Below, in pieces: positions 26,658-34,986 of a DNA stretch of 64,000 bases. The notes under the pieces are model-generated. The model did no database searches. It saw only the letters and a program-made list of their open reading frames with translations, and was not told where the DNA came from. Source of the stretch: Apibacter raozihei (GTDB lineage Bacteria; Bacteroidota; Bacteroidia; Flavobacteriales; Weeksellaceae); assembly GCF_004014855.1 (NCBI RefSeq), contig NZ_CP034930.1:2151716-2215715 (forward strand), read 5' to 3'. Each line of letters starts with the position of its first letter. Within the stretch, counting starts at the first letter, position 1. The translations under genes and the position numbers were made by a program.

Positions 26658-27911
26658 ATGAAATTTAAATTAGCACTGGTATGCATTTTTTTATTAGGAA
26701 CTATGAAAACTATTTATTCACAAAAAATACAGGTGGGTGGAGAAATAAGAAACCGGGGAGAGTTAAGAAATGGTTTTAGAAAACCATTGGCTGATTCCAT
26801 AGATCCTTTATATGTACATAATCTCAGATTAAAGCTCTATGGTTCTTATACATCGGAAAAATTTAAAGCTAAAGTAACCTTGTTGGATTCTAAGATATTC
26901 AGTTCAGATCATTCCGTAAGAACCGATAATTTTTTTGGAATTTATGAAGCTTGGGGTGAATATTTCTTTAATCCGCAAATTTCAGTTTCAGCAGGAAGAC
27001 AAATTTTGGAGTATGATGATAACCGCTTGTTTTCTGCAGGTGCCTGGAGTAATACACCCAATGCTCACGATTTGGTTAAATTGAAATATAACACCGAAAA
27101 AGTAAAGGTAAATGTTGGAGGTGCGTGGAATAATGCTTCAGTTTCCTTATACAATGCGGCTAAAAGTTACGAATCTATGTTTTATGGATGGGGAATGTAT
27201 TCATTTCAGAATTTCAATGTATCTGGTATCTGGGTAAATGAAGGAATTAAAAATACCCTGCCCGGCCGGGGAAATAAAACTTCAATATATAGAAATACAC
27301 TGGGGGGAAATATAGGTATGAAAAATAAAAATATGCCTCTTTCCGTCTATCTGACAGGATATTACCAGTTCGGTTACGATAAGGCTGATAAAAAGCTCGA
27401 TGCCTTTTTTCTTGGTTTAAAAAATCAATATACATTTTCTGATAAAATTAAAGCATCTCTGGGAGCAGAATACTTATCCGGAACCAGTTCAAAGGCATCG
27501 GGCAGTTCAGATCATACATTTAACAGGCTCTATGGGGCACACCATAATTACAATGGTACTATGGAATATTGGATAGCAGTACCCACTCAGGGGCTCGTAG
27601 ATATTTTTGCAGGAGCAGATGTAAAAGTGCTTCCAAAATTAAGTGTAAACGGAAGCTTTCACACTTTTGCAACCGCGCGGGAAATACAAAATCGAAATAA
27701 TAAAGGAATAGGTTCTGAACTGGATATGCAGGTAGATTATAAGTTTTCTCAGTCATTCTCTCTGCAAGGAGGCTGGAGTTGTTATTTTAAAAACAAAGGA
27801 ACCGATATATTGAAAAAACAGACTCAGACAGAAACACGTTTTCCATATTGGGCCTATCTTATGATTACGTATAAGCCTGAATTTACAATCAAAACCAAAA
27901 ACAAACAATAA
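26658..27911 (+). CDS. Alginate-export-like outer-membrane beta-barrel (porin)
   Basis: 417 residues with a signal peptide ending near IYSQK (residue 22). The mature protein alternates polar and aromatic residues in short strands through to an end with a beta-strand PYWAYLMITYKPEF, as in 16-18-stranded barrels. The segment VSAGRQILEYDDNRLFSAGAW SN and the NTPNAHDLVKLKYN that follows are typical of the alginate_exp family of anion-conducting porins. Its place between the MOSC and moaCB genes, in an island that consumes nitrate and molybdate, suggests a channel for one of these anions rather than for alginate. Confidence 0.8.
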   Translation: MKFKLALVCIFLLGTMKTIYSQKIQVGGEIRNRGELRNGFRKPLADSIDPLYVHNLRLKLYGSYTSEKFKAKVTLLDSKIFSSDHSVRTDNFFGIYEAWGEYFFNPQISVSAGRQILEYDDNRLFSAGAWSNTPNAHDLVKLKYNTEKVKVNVGGAWNNASVSLYNAAKSYESMFYGWGMYSFQNFNVSGIWVNEGIKNTLPGRGNKTSIYRNTLGGNIGMKNKNMPLSVYLTGYYQFGYDKADKKLDAFFLGLKNQYTFSDKIKASLGAEYLSGTSSKASGSSDHTFNRLYGAHHNYNGTMEYWIAVPTQGLVDIFAGADVKVLPKLSVNGSFHTFATAREIQNRNNKGIGSELDMQVDYKFSQSFSLQGGWSCYFKNKGTDILKKQTQTETRFPYWAYLMITYKPEFTIKTKNKQ

Positions 27912-27915
27912 ACCT

Positions 27916-28824
27916 ATGGTAAATATAACCTCAAAAAATAACACTTTACGTAAAGCCATTGCGCAGGCTGAAGTAAAAGTGAGTTCTATGGAAACTATTC
28001 ATGCCATAAAAGAAAATCGTGTACCCAAAGGAAATGTTTTTGAAATGGCAAAAACGGCCGGTTTATTTGCTGCAAAAAAAACCAGTGATGTTATTCCGGA
28101 TTGTCATCCGTTACCTATAGAATTTACTTCTATTACCTTTGAAATAAATGAACTCATTATTACTATAAAAACAGAGATTCATACGATCTATAAAACCGGT
28201 GTAGAGGTAGAAGCTATGCATGCTTCATCGGTAGTTGCGCTGACCATGTATGATATGCTGAAGCCTATCGACAAAAAAATTGAAATTCAAAATATACGGT
28301 TAGTTGAAAAAAGAGGAGGTAAATCGGATAAACAGGATGTTTTTGAAACTCCGCTTAAAGCAGCAGTTATTGTGTGTTCCGATAGTATTTCAGCCGGAGG
28401 AAAAGAAGACAGGGCAGGAAAGGTGATTATGGAAAAACTTTCGAAATGCCAGGTTGAAATTTCCGATTATATCATTATCCCCGATGAAATAGACCAGATT
28501 CAGGAAAATATACAAAAATATGTATCGCAACAGTTGGATATGGTTCTGGTAACCGGTGGAACCGGATTATCCAAACGCGATATCACACCGGAAGCAGTAC
28601 AACCTTTGCTGGAAAAAGAAATACCCGGTGTTGCTGAAGCAATGCGCACGTACGGCCAAAACAGAACTCCGCTGGCCATGCTCTCCAGAAGCGCAGCTGG
28701 CCTCGTTAAAGAAACACTGGTAGTTACCCTGCCGGGATCTACCAAAGGAGCTGAAGAGTCTATGGATGCCATTTTCCCCTCCCTGCTTCATATTTTTAAA
28801 ATCAGAAACGGAGGGCAGCATTAA
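27916..28824 (+). CDS. moaCB: Bifunctional MoaC-MoaB fusion
   Basis: 302 residues with two complete domains. Residues 1-140 are MoaC, cyclic pyranopterin monophosphate synthase, with VPKGNVFEMAKTAGLFAAKK, DVIPDCHPLPI and TGVEVEAMHASSVVALTMYD. Residues about 150-302 are MoaB/MogA, molybdopterin adenylyltransferase, with AAVIVCSDSISAGGKEDRAG, LVTGGTGLSKRDITPEA and TLPGSTKGAEESMDAI. One polypeptide thus performs an early and a late step of cofactor synthesis. Four bases separate it from the porin gene. Confidence 0.95.
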   Translation: MVNITSKNNTLRKAIAQAEVKVSSMETIHAIKENRVPKGNVFEMAKTAGLFAAKKTSDVIPDCHPLPIEFTSITFEINELIITIKTEIHTIYKTGVEVEAMHASSVVALTMYDMLKPIDKKIEIQNIRLVEKRGGKSDKQDVFETPLKAAVIVCSDSISAGGKEDRAGKVIMEKLSKCQVEISDYIIIPDEIDQIQENIQKYVSQQLDMVLVTGGTGLSKRDITPEAVQPLLEKEIPGVAEAMRTYGQNRTPLAMLSRSAAGLVKETLVVTLPGSTKGAEESMDAIFPSLLHIFKIRNGGQH

Positions 28825-28849
28825 TTTATAACCTTAAAATATATAACTC

Positions 28850-29611
28850 ATGAAACGTTTTTTATACTTATTAATCCTTTGTGCTTTTACAGCCGGAATT
28901 TCTTCCTGTACCAAAGAAAGAAAAGCAACAGTGGCTGCGGCAGCCAATCTGCGATATGTTTTAGAAGAAATTAAAACCCAATATATAAAAGATAACCCGG
29001 AGGCAGATCTACAGATAACTTATGGTTCTTCCGGAACTTTAAGCCAACAGATTATCAACGGAGCCCCTTTTGATTTATTTATGTCGGCAGATACCAAGTT
29101 TCCTCAAAAGCTGGTTGAAAAGGAAAAGACTTCCGGTTCTCCTAAAAATTATTGTTATGGAAGGGTAGCCTTATGGGCAGCGAAAATACCGGTAGAAAAA
29201 GGCCTTTCTGTTTTACTTCTTCCGGAGGTTAAAAAAATAGCTATAGCTAATCCGGAACATGCTCCTTATGGAAGAAATACGGTTACAGCACTACAGGAAC
29301 AAGGCATTTACGATTCTGTGAAAGACAAAATCGTATGGGGCGAGAATATAAATCAAACTGCACAATTTGCATTCTCAGGCAATGCAGAAGTAGGTTTTAT
29401 AGCTCTTTCACTGGCGTTGGCTCCGGAAATGGCAAACCAGGGAAGTTATTATGTTTTACCCGAAAACATTTGTCCGCCTATAGCACAGGCAGCCGTATTA
29501 ATCAAAGGATGGGAAAAAAACGGAGAAGCCTCACGCTTTCTGGATTATATAACCAGTTCCCGATGTGATAGTATCTGGACTAAATACGGTTACGGATTGG
29601 TAAAAAAATAA
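28850..29611 (+). CDS. modA: Molybdate ABC transporter substrate-binding lipoprotein ModA
   Basis: 253 residues. The signal peptide ends in a lipobox (AGISSC, Cys at about residue 20), so it is a membrane-anchored binding protein. Oxyanion-binding features: AAAANLRYVLEEI, YGSSGTLSQQIINGAPFDLF, SADTKFPQKL, PYGRNTVTALQEQGIYD and GFIALSLA. First gene of modABC, 25 bases after moaCB. Codon use and base composition are richer in GC here than at the start of the island. Confidence 0.95.
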   Translation: MKRFLYLLILCAFTAGISSCTKERKATVAAAANLRYVLEEIKTQYIKDNPEADLQITYGSSGTLSQQIINGAPFDLFMSADTKFPQKLVEKEKTSGSPKNYCYGRVALWAAKIPVEKGLSVLLLPEVKKIAIANPEHAPYGRNTVTALQEQGIYDSVKDKIVWGENINQTAQFAFSGNAEVGFIALSLALAPEMANQGSYYVLPENICPPIAQAAVLIKGWEKNGEASRFLDYITSSRCDSIWTKYGYGLVKK

Positions 29612-29619
29612 ATTTAGTA

Positions 29620-30297
29620 TTGGAAGCGGACTTTTCAAATACATTACTATTAACTGGAAAACTGGCCATTAGTACCACAGCTATCCTTTTACTTTTAGGC
29701 TTACCTATAGCTTATCTGCTGGCTTATACTCGTTTTAGGGGTAAGGCATTGGTAGAAGCTCTTATTTGTATGCCTATGGTGCTGCCGCCCACGGTGATAG
29801 GTTACTATCTGCTGGTAGCCTTTAGCCCTACCAACAGCTTTGGAGGATTTCTGGAAAAATATCTGAGCACACGCCTGGCCTTTACCTTTGAAGGAGTGGT
29901 TATTGCCAGCGTAATTGCCGGACTGCCGTTTATGATACAACCCCTTCAGAACGGTCTTTCATCGCTTCCTTCCAGTTACAGGGAAGCTTCCTATACCTTG
30001 GGAAAATCAAAATGGGTAACCTTTTACCGGGTGTTGCTTCCCAATTGTAAATCTTCCCTTATTACAGGTATTGCGTTAACATTTGCCCACTGCATCGGGG
30101 AATTTGGTATTGTTCTTATGGTAGGAGGAAACATTCCCGGAGAAACCCGTATTGCTTCTATTGCTATTTACGATGAAGTACAGGCACTAAATTACGAAAC
30201 CGCTCACCAGTACTCTTTTATTCTTTTTATTATTTCCTTTATCCTGCTGACCCTGATTTATAGTATCAATAAAAGTTTTAGAGTGAACACGTTGTAG
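29620..30297 (+). CDS. modB: Molybdate ABC transporter permease ModB
   Basis: 225 residues, five to six membrane segments. The permease EAA loop is visible as REASYTLGKSKWVTFYRVLLP around residues 125-145. The only plausible start is a TTG at 29620 (Met-Glu-Ala-Asp-Phe), 8 bases after the modA stop; no ATG occurs before the first membrane helix. GEFGIVLMVGGNIPGETRIAS near the end is characteristic of ModB. Confidence 0.93.
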   Translation: MEADFSNTLLLTGKLAISTTAILLLLGLPIAYLLAYTRFRGKALVEALICMPMVLPPTVIGYYLLVAFSPTNSFGGFLEKYLSTRLAFTFEGVVIASVIAGLPFMIQPLQNGLSSLPSSYREASYTLGKSKWVTFYRVLLPNCKSSLITGIALTFAHCIGEFGIVLMVGGNIPGETRIASIAIYDEVQALNYETAHQYSFILFIISFILLTLIYSINKSFRVNTL

Positions 30298-30299
30298 AT

Positions 30300-30971
30300 A
30301 TGATAAAGATAGATGTTGAGCATAGCATTTTAACCGCCGAAGGTAAAAAGACGTTGAAAGTAAATGAGCATTTCAGGGAAAATGAGTTAATCTGCATATC
30401 CGGAGCCTCCGGAGCAGGCAAAACTACCTTGCTGAGAATGATTGCCGGACTGGTTACTCCTGACAGGGGAATGATTGAGATAGGCGGGCAGAAGGTATTT
30501 GATTCTGTTAAAAAAATAAATATTTCGCCTCAGAAAAGGAACGTAGGATTTATGTTTCAGGATTATGCTTTGTTTCCGAATATGAATGTGGAAAAAAACA
30601 TACGTTTTGCACAGTCAGGAGAAAAGGATCCGGAGTGGATTCATCGGCTGATTACCACTTTTGGACTGGAGAATCTGCGAAAACAAAAGGTTACCCAACT
30701 GTCCGGAGGACAAAAGCAACGTGTAGCATTGGCTCGAGCCTTAGCATCCAAATCGCGTATTTTATTGCTGGACGAACCTCTTTCGGCTGTAGACAATAAA
30801 ATCAGAAGGGAACTACAGGATGAAATTGTTAAAGCACACCAGTTGTTACAATCTACTACCTTATTGGTAAGTCATGACGAGGACGAAATAAACAAAATGG
30901 CTTCCAGTATCTTGTATATTGAGCAAGGCAACTCACATCTGAAATCTGCCGGAATATCTTTCACTGAATAA
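30300..30971 (+). CDS. modC: Molybdate ABC transporter ATP-binding protein ModC (short form)
   Basis: 223 residues: Walker A GASGAGKTTLL at about residues 36-46, Q-loop FMFQDYALFPNM, signature LSGGQKQRVALARAL, Walker B RILLLDEPLSAVD and the switch histidine in LLVSHDEDE. The C-terminal TOBE domain of long ModC proteins (about 350 residues) is missing, so feedback by molybdate through ModC is not expected. It begins 2 bases after modB and ends the island's operon. Confidence 0.94.
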   Translation: MIKIDVEHSILTAEGKKTLKVNEHFRENELICISGASGAGKTTLLRMIAGLVTPDRGMIEIGGQKVFDSVKKINISPQKRNVGFMFQDYALFPNMNVEKNIRFAQSGEKDPEWIHRLITTFGLENLRKQKVTQLSGGQKQRVALARALASKSRILLLDEPLSAVDNKIRRELQDEIVKAHQLLQSTTLLVSHDEDEINKMASSILYIEQGNSHLKSAGISFTE

Positions 30972-31314
30972 ATATTTATTTAGTTACTTCTTTTAATAAA
31001 TAATGAATTATAAAAAAGCTGTAATTCTTGTTTAGCTTATATTTTTAAGTTACTTTAGCTGAAATTTATTTATAAAATATTTTATAAATAAATCATATGT
31101 TAATTACATATATATAGCTTTATTTTAAAATAATAATTTGTTTCTGTGTTAGGCAATACCTTAAACCTTGAAACCAATTTTAACCTTATTACTAAATTTA
31201 AAAATGCTATAGTAAAGAAAAAATGTTACTTAATTAGACCTAAAGAATTACATATTTTATAACCTTATTTGCAAAAAAATAATTATCAAAAATTGTAACA
31301 AAAAATAATACGTA
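30972..31314. other. AT-rich gap between modC and the restriction-like gene
   Basis: 343 bases, no supported gene. It contains the perfect 30-base palindrome listed separately. No GC-rich hairpin terminator is visible after modC. The remainder is AT-rich and presumably includes the promoter of the DUF262 gene. Confidence 0.5.
31064..31093. repeat. Perfect 30-base AT palindrome
   Basis: The left half ATTTATTTATAAAAT is followed directly by its exact reverse complement ATTTTATAAATAAAT, so the whole 30 bases are self-complementary with no spacer. It consists only of A and T. It lies about 92 bases after modC and could be a weak transcript end, an operator or a cruciform-prone site. Confidence 0.8.
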
Positions 31315-33390
31315 ATGAAAGCTTCAGAATCAAATTTTTTATCTATACTCAAAGCACGTAATCAATTTGTTATTCCTATATATCAACGTACTTATAATTG
31401 GAAACTGGAACAATGTCAACAATTATTTAAAGATATTTTAAGTATTGATGAAGATACAACCGGCGGACACTTTATGGGGTCTGTGGTCTATTTTCAGGAA
31501 AGCATCCATACCATTTCAGACATATCCCAGCTACAGGTAATAGACGGTCAACAGCGTCTTACTACCGTATCAATACTTATTGCGGCTCTTGCCAGTTTTA
31601 TGAAAGATAATGAAACTCATATAGAAACTACTTCTTATAAAAAACTTCAAAATTATTATTTGTTTAATAATGACGAAGAAAATGAATTACGATATAAATT
31701 ATTACTTACAAAAAAAGATAAAGAAACTTTTTTAAGTATAATAAGAGGAATTGATCTTCCCGAAAATTATTCACATCGTTTGATGGAAAATTACGAGTTT
31801 TTTAAAAGAGCGATTAATTCCGAAAATGTATTAAAAGTTTATAATGGTTTATTGCGTTTATTTATAGTGAATGTGGCCTTAGAAAAAGACAAAGATAATC
31901 CTCAGCTTATTTTCGAAAGTATGAATAGCACAGGGTTAGATTTATCTCAGGCAGATCTTATAAGAAATTATATCCTTATGAGGCGTGAAATAGAAGAGCA
32001 AACCGATTTGTACGATACATATTGGTTTCCTATGGAACAAAGTTACGGGAATGAGTATACTACTCTTTTTGATCGTTTTATGCGAGATTATCTTTCTGTT
32101 AAAACGGGTACTATTCCTAAAATAGGAAAAGTGTATGAAGATTTTAAAAAGTATGTTAAAAATACCCATAATATAGATACTATTGGTGAAGTGGTGAAAG
32201 ATATTTACCAGTATTCAAAATACTATGTAAATATGGTTCTTCACAAAGAACCTGACCCTTTATTAAGGGAAAGTTTTAAACGGATTAGCCAACTAAAAGT
32301 TGATGTTAGTTATCCTTATTTATTACCTGTGTATTCAGATTATGACAATTCGGTTATAACTACTGAACAATTTAACCAAATATTGGAATTAGTAGAAAAT
32401 TATGTATTTAGAAGATTAATTTGTGGAATTCCTACTAACAGTCTTAATAAAACATTCGGGAATTTGTATAAAGAAATAAATATAAATTCCTATATGGAAA
32501 GTGTAAAAGCATCATTTCTATTATTAAATAGTTATAAACGTTTTCCTGATGACACAGAGTTCAAAAATGCTATTCTCTTAAAAGATATATATAATTTAAG
32601 AAACCGTAATTACTTATTAAGTAAACTCGAAAATTATAATAGAAAAGAAATAGTCAATGTTTGCGATTATACTATAGAACATATTTTGCCCCAAAATCCA
32701 AATTTAAGGAATGAATGGAAAAATATGCTGGGCAATGAATGGAAGGAAATACAAAGTAGATATTTACATTCTTTAGGAAATTTAACCCTTACCGGATATA
32801 ATTCGGAACTTAGCGATAAACCTTTTTTTGAAAAGAAAACATTAGTAGGAGGTTTTAACGATTCCCCTTTACGACTCAATGAATATTTACGAAATACAGA
32901 TAGCTGGAATGAAGATACTATATTGCAACGGGCGGAGATTTTAGCAGAGAAAGCAAAAATAGTCTGGAAAGCACCTCAATTACCTAATGATGTTTTAAAT
33001 ACCTATAAAAATGTGGAAGTATCTTCAACAAATTATGATATTACACATTATGAATATCTAAACGGAGATATGCTTAATCTGTATAATGAACTTCGTAAAA
33101 GAATTTTAAATATAGATCCTACTGTAAAAGAAGAATATAAAAAATTGTATATAGCCTATAAAGCTTATACGAATTTTGTAGATATTGTTCCTCAGAAATC
33201 AAGATTAAGACTTAGCTTAAATCTTCCTTTTGATGAAATAAAAGATCCTAAAGAATTATGTAAAGATGTTTCAAGTTTAGGGAGATGGGGAAATGGAGAT
33301 GTAGAAGTAGGAATATCATCTCATGAAGAATTAAATGATATAATGGAACTTATACAACAAGCTTTTGATAAGCAGATGGATGAATTTTAA
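31315..33390 (+). CDS. DUF262 + DUF1524 + DUF5655 protein, GmrSD-like type IV restriction candidate
   Basis: 691 residues. The N-terminal DUF262 domain has IPIYQRTYNWKLEQCQQLF and the hallmark QVIDGQQRLTTVSIL (residues 75-90), a ParB-like nucleotide-hydrolysing fold. From about residue 440, DUF1524 supplies an HNH-type nuclease motif, TIEHILPQNP with SLGNLTLTGYNSELSDKPF. The last 130 residues (YKAYTNFVDIVPQKSRLRLS, LGRWGNGDVEVGIS) match DUF5655. Single-chain proteins of this layout resemble GmrSD and BrxU, which cut modified phage DNA. No methylase or partner adjoins. Phage defence is inferred from the family. Confidence 0.88.
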   Translation: MKASESNFLSILKARNQFVIPIYQRTYNWKLEQCQQLFKDILSIDEDTTGGHFMGSVVYFQESIHTISDISQLQVIDGQQRLTTVSILIAALASFMKDNETHIETTSYKKLQNYYLFNNDEENELRYKLLLTKKDKETFLSIIRGIDLPENYSHRLMENYEFFKRAINSENVLKVYNGLLRLFIVNVALEKDKDNPQLIFESMNSTGLDLSQADLIRNYILMRREIEEQTDLYDTYWFPMEQSYGNEYTTLFDRFMRDYLSVKTGTIPKIGKVYEDFKKYVKNTHNIDTIGEVVKDIYQYSKYYVNMVLHKEPDPLLRESFKRISQLKVDVSYPYLLPVYSDYDNSVITTEQFNQILELVENYVFRRLICGIPTNSLNKTFGNLYKEININSYMESVKASFLLLNSYKRFPDDTEFKNAILLKDIYNLRNRNYLLSKLENYNRKEIVNVCDYTIEHILPQNPNLRNEWKNMLGNEWKEIQSRYLHSLGNLTLTGYNSELSDKPFFEKKTLVGGFNDSPLRLNEYLRNTDSWNEDTILQRAEILAEKAKIVWKAPQLPNDVLNTYKNVEVSSTNYDITHYEYLNGDMLNLYNELRKRILNIDPTVKEEYKKLYIAYKAYTNFVDIVPQKSRLRLSLNLPFDEIKDPKELCKDVSSLGRWGNGDVEVGISSHEELNDIMELIQQAFDKQMDEF

Positions 33391-33498
33391 TCATTCTCTC
33401 AGCATCCTGTCCAAAAATTCAAATTCTATGTGGGGGAGAAGGTGTTTTGCCATTTCCAGCAGGTTGTAACTATCAATCCGCAATTCTTCTTTCTCTTC
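33391..33498 (-). pseudogene. Possible C-terminal remnant of a lost gene
   Basis: Directly after the stop of the DUF262 gene, on the opposite strand, an open stretch of 36 codons reads protein-like (EELRIDSYNLLEMAKHLLPH, then IEFEFLDRMLRE and a TGA stop), with higher GC than the surrounding DNA. It is cut at its N-terminal side by a stop at 33499-33501 and no start codon with a leader is present. It looks like the tail of a gene destroyed when the neighbouring accessory genes arrived. I do not recognise the parent family. Confidence 0.3.
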
Positions 33499-33671
33499 TC
33501 ACGTTGAATTCCTATATTCCAGTCAAAACACATGAATTTTGCAAGTGTTTATTAAAGATATATTTATAGTTTTTTAGTATTATTATTGTTTCTAAACTAC
33601 TTGTAAAAAACAGGTAATTTATTGTAGTTTAATTTTATCTTATTAACAGATTAATTTTTAAATTTGTGAAG

Positions 33672-34325
33672 ATGATCAAACCGGATTCAAATATACATCA
33701 TGGAAGAAATATAAAAAGGATTCGGGAACTCTTGGGTTATAAACAAGAATTCTTAGCTATAGAGTTAGATATAACGCAACAATTTATATCAGAAATAGAA
33801 CGTAAAGAAGTTATTAATAAAAAAACTCTAAAGAAAATTGCAGATATTTTACAAGTGCCTGTAGAAGCAATTGAAAATTTAAATGATAAAAAAATAGTAG
33901 ACTTCACAAATGAATTTATAAAAAATGTGATAAATAATAATGAAAAAGTATCAGAAGGAAAAGTAATAAAATATATTAGAGAATATCTAAATATACCTGT
34001 AAAAGAGATTGCGCTAAAATTAGGGATTTCCGAACAAGAAATTTTAGAGCTTGAAAACAAAAAAATCTTAGATAAAGAAACACTAACGAAAATTGCAGAA
34101 GCTTTACATATTCCGGTAGAAGCTATTGAGAATTTTAATGACGAAGGAGCTTTAAATTTTGTGGCAAATACTTTTAATAATCATGATAATTCATCTACAA
34201 TTACTTATCAACCTACTTTTAATCCCATAGATAAAATAGTAGAATTGTATACAGAAAAAGAAGCTCTTTACGAGCGCATGATTCAGGAAAAAAATACGTT
34301 GATAGAGAAGCTGCTGAGTAAGTAG
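33672..34325 (+). CDS. Transcription regulator with two tandem XRE helix-turn-helix domains
   Basis: 217 residues from the ATG at 33672 (a GTG six bases earlier is in frame). Two Cro/C1-type domains lie in tandem: residues about 10-70 (NIKRIRELLGYKQEFLAIEL, ITQQFISEIERKE) and about 97-157 (YIREYLNIPVKEIALKLGIS). Each is followed by a near-identical segment, VPVEAIENLNDKK and IPVEAIENFNDEG, so the second half arose by internal duplication. The last 30 residues form a charged coiled-coil (VELYTEKEALYERMIQEKN). Such proteins bind DNA; the target is unknown. The location next to a restriction-like gene suggests control of that patch. Confidence 0.88.
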   Translation: MIKPDSNIHHGRNIKRIRELLGYKQEFLAIELDITQQFISEIERKEVINKKTLKKIADILQVPVEAIENLNDKKIVDFTNEFIKNVINNNEKVSEGKVIKYIREYLNIPVKEIALKLGISEQEILELENKKILDKETLTKIAEALHIPVEAIENFNDEGALNFVANTFNNHDNSSTITYQPTFNPIDKIVELYTEKEALYERMIQEKNTLIEKLLSK

Positions 34326-34454
34326 TTTAAAGAGAAAATATAACCGAATTTGTTAGATTTGCCTTTACTTTAAGAGAGTATAAAAGAAAAAAAATACTTA
34401 ATCAGATAATTTTTTTATCTCAATTAGGGTAAAATAGTTATATTTGAAAGAAAA

Positions 34455-34898
34455 ATGCAATTTATAATAAAAGATATAACTACTGAGAAGTTAATAGAAA
34501 ATTCTCAGCAAAAACCGGTTAATTTTGGGGATGGTTTTAGAAAAAAGCATCTTATGTCAGGTATAGCAAGTATAGAAATTCCTGATGGATCCGACACGAA
34601 CAGAGATTTAAAAGAAAGAGCTAACAAACTTAGAGATTTTACTTATGAAAATAGTTGGAGTATATTATTAGAAACCGAATTAATAAATGTATTGAATAGT
34701 AAAGTTTATACATTATATGAATATCAATATAATGGTGGACGTGGTTTTGATATATATATTGATATAAAAGTTTATTTGTATAAACATTCAGGTTATCCAA
34801 ATAATATTCACAAAAAAATTGATGTTGAGTATCGTAATTTATCTCTTTCAGGATATATAAAATCAGAGGTAATATTAATTACACATTTTAACGGATAA
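34455..34898 (+). CDS. Hypothetical protein
   Basis: 147 residues, no signal peptide, no membrane segment and no family I recognise. The N-terminal third contains FGDGFRKKHLMSGIASIEIPDGS; the C-terminal half is beta-rich with many Tyr and Ile residues (YEYQYNGGRGFDIYIDIKVYLYK). It lies 129 bases after the double-HTH regulator in the same direction and is followed by a convergent gene. Base composition is as AT-rich as its surroundings. Codon pattern supports a real gene, but nothing in sequence or context gives a role. Confidence 0.6.
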   Translation: MQFIIKDITTEKLIENSQQKPVNFGDGFRKKHLMSGIASIEIPDGSDTNRDLKERANKLRDFTYENSWSILLETELINVLNSKVYTLYEYQYNGGRGFDIYIDIKVYLYKHSGYPNNIHKKIDVEYRNLSLSGYIKSEVILITHFNG

Positions 34899-34986
34899 GG
34901 TCAAAAATAGATCTACTTTTATTTGTAGTTTAATAAAAAGTAATAAGTAGTTGTATTAATAAATATGTTTTTTGATATTAATTCTT

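Noticed and set aside
28500-28821. Two minus-strand open frames over the MoaB half of moaCB
   Set aside because: They overlap a well-conserved domain completely and have no family features; they are shadows.
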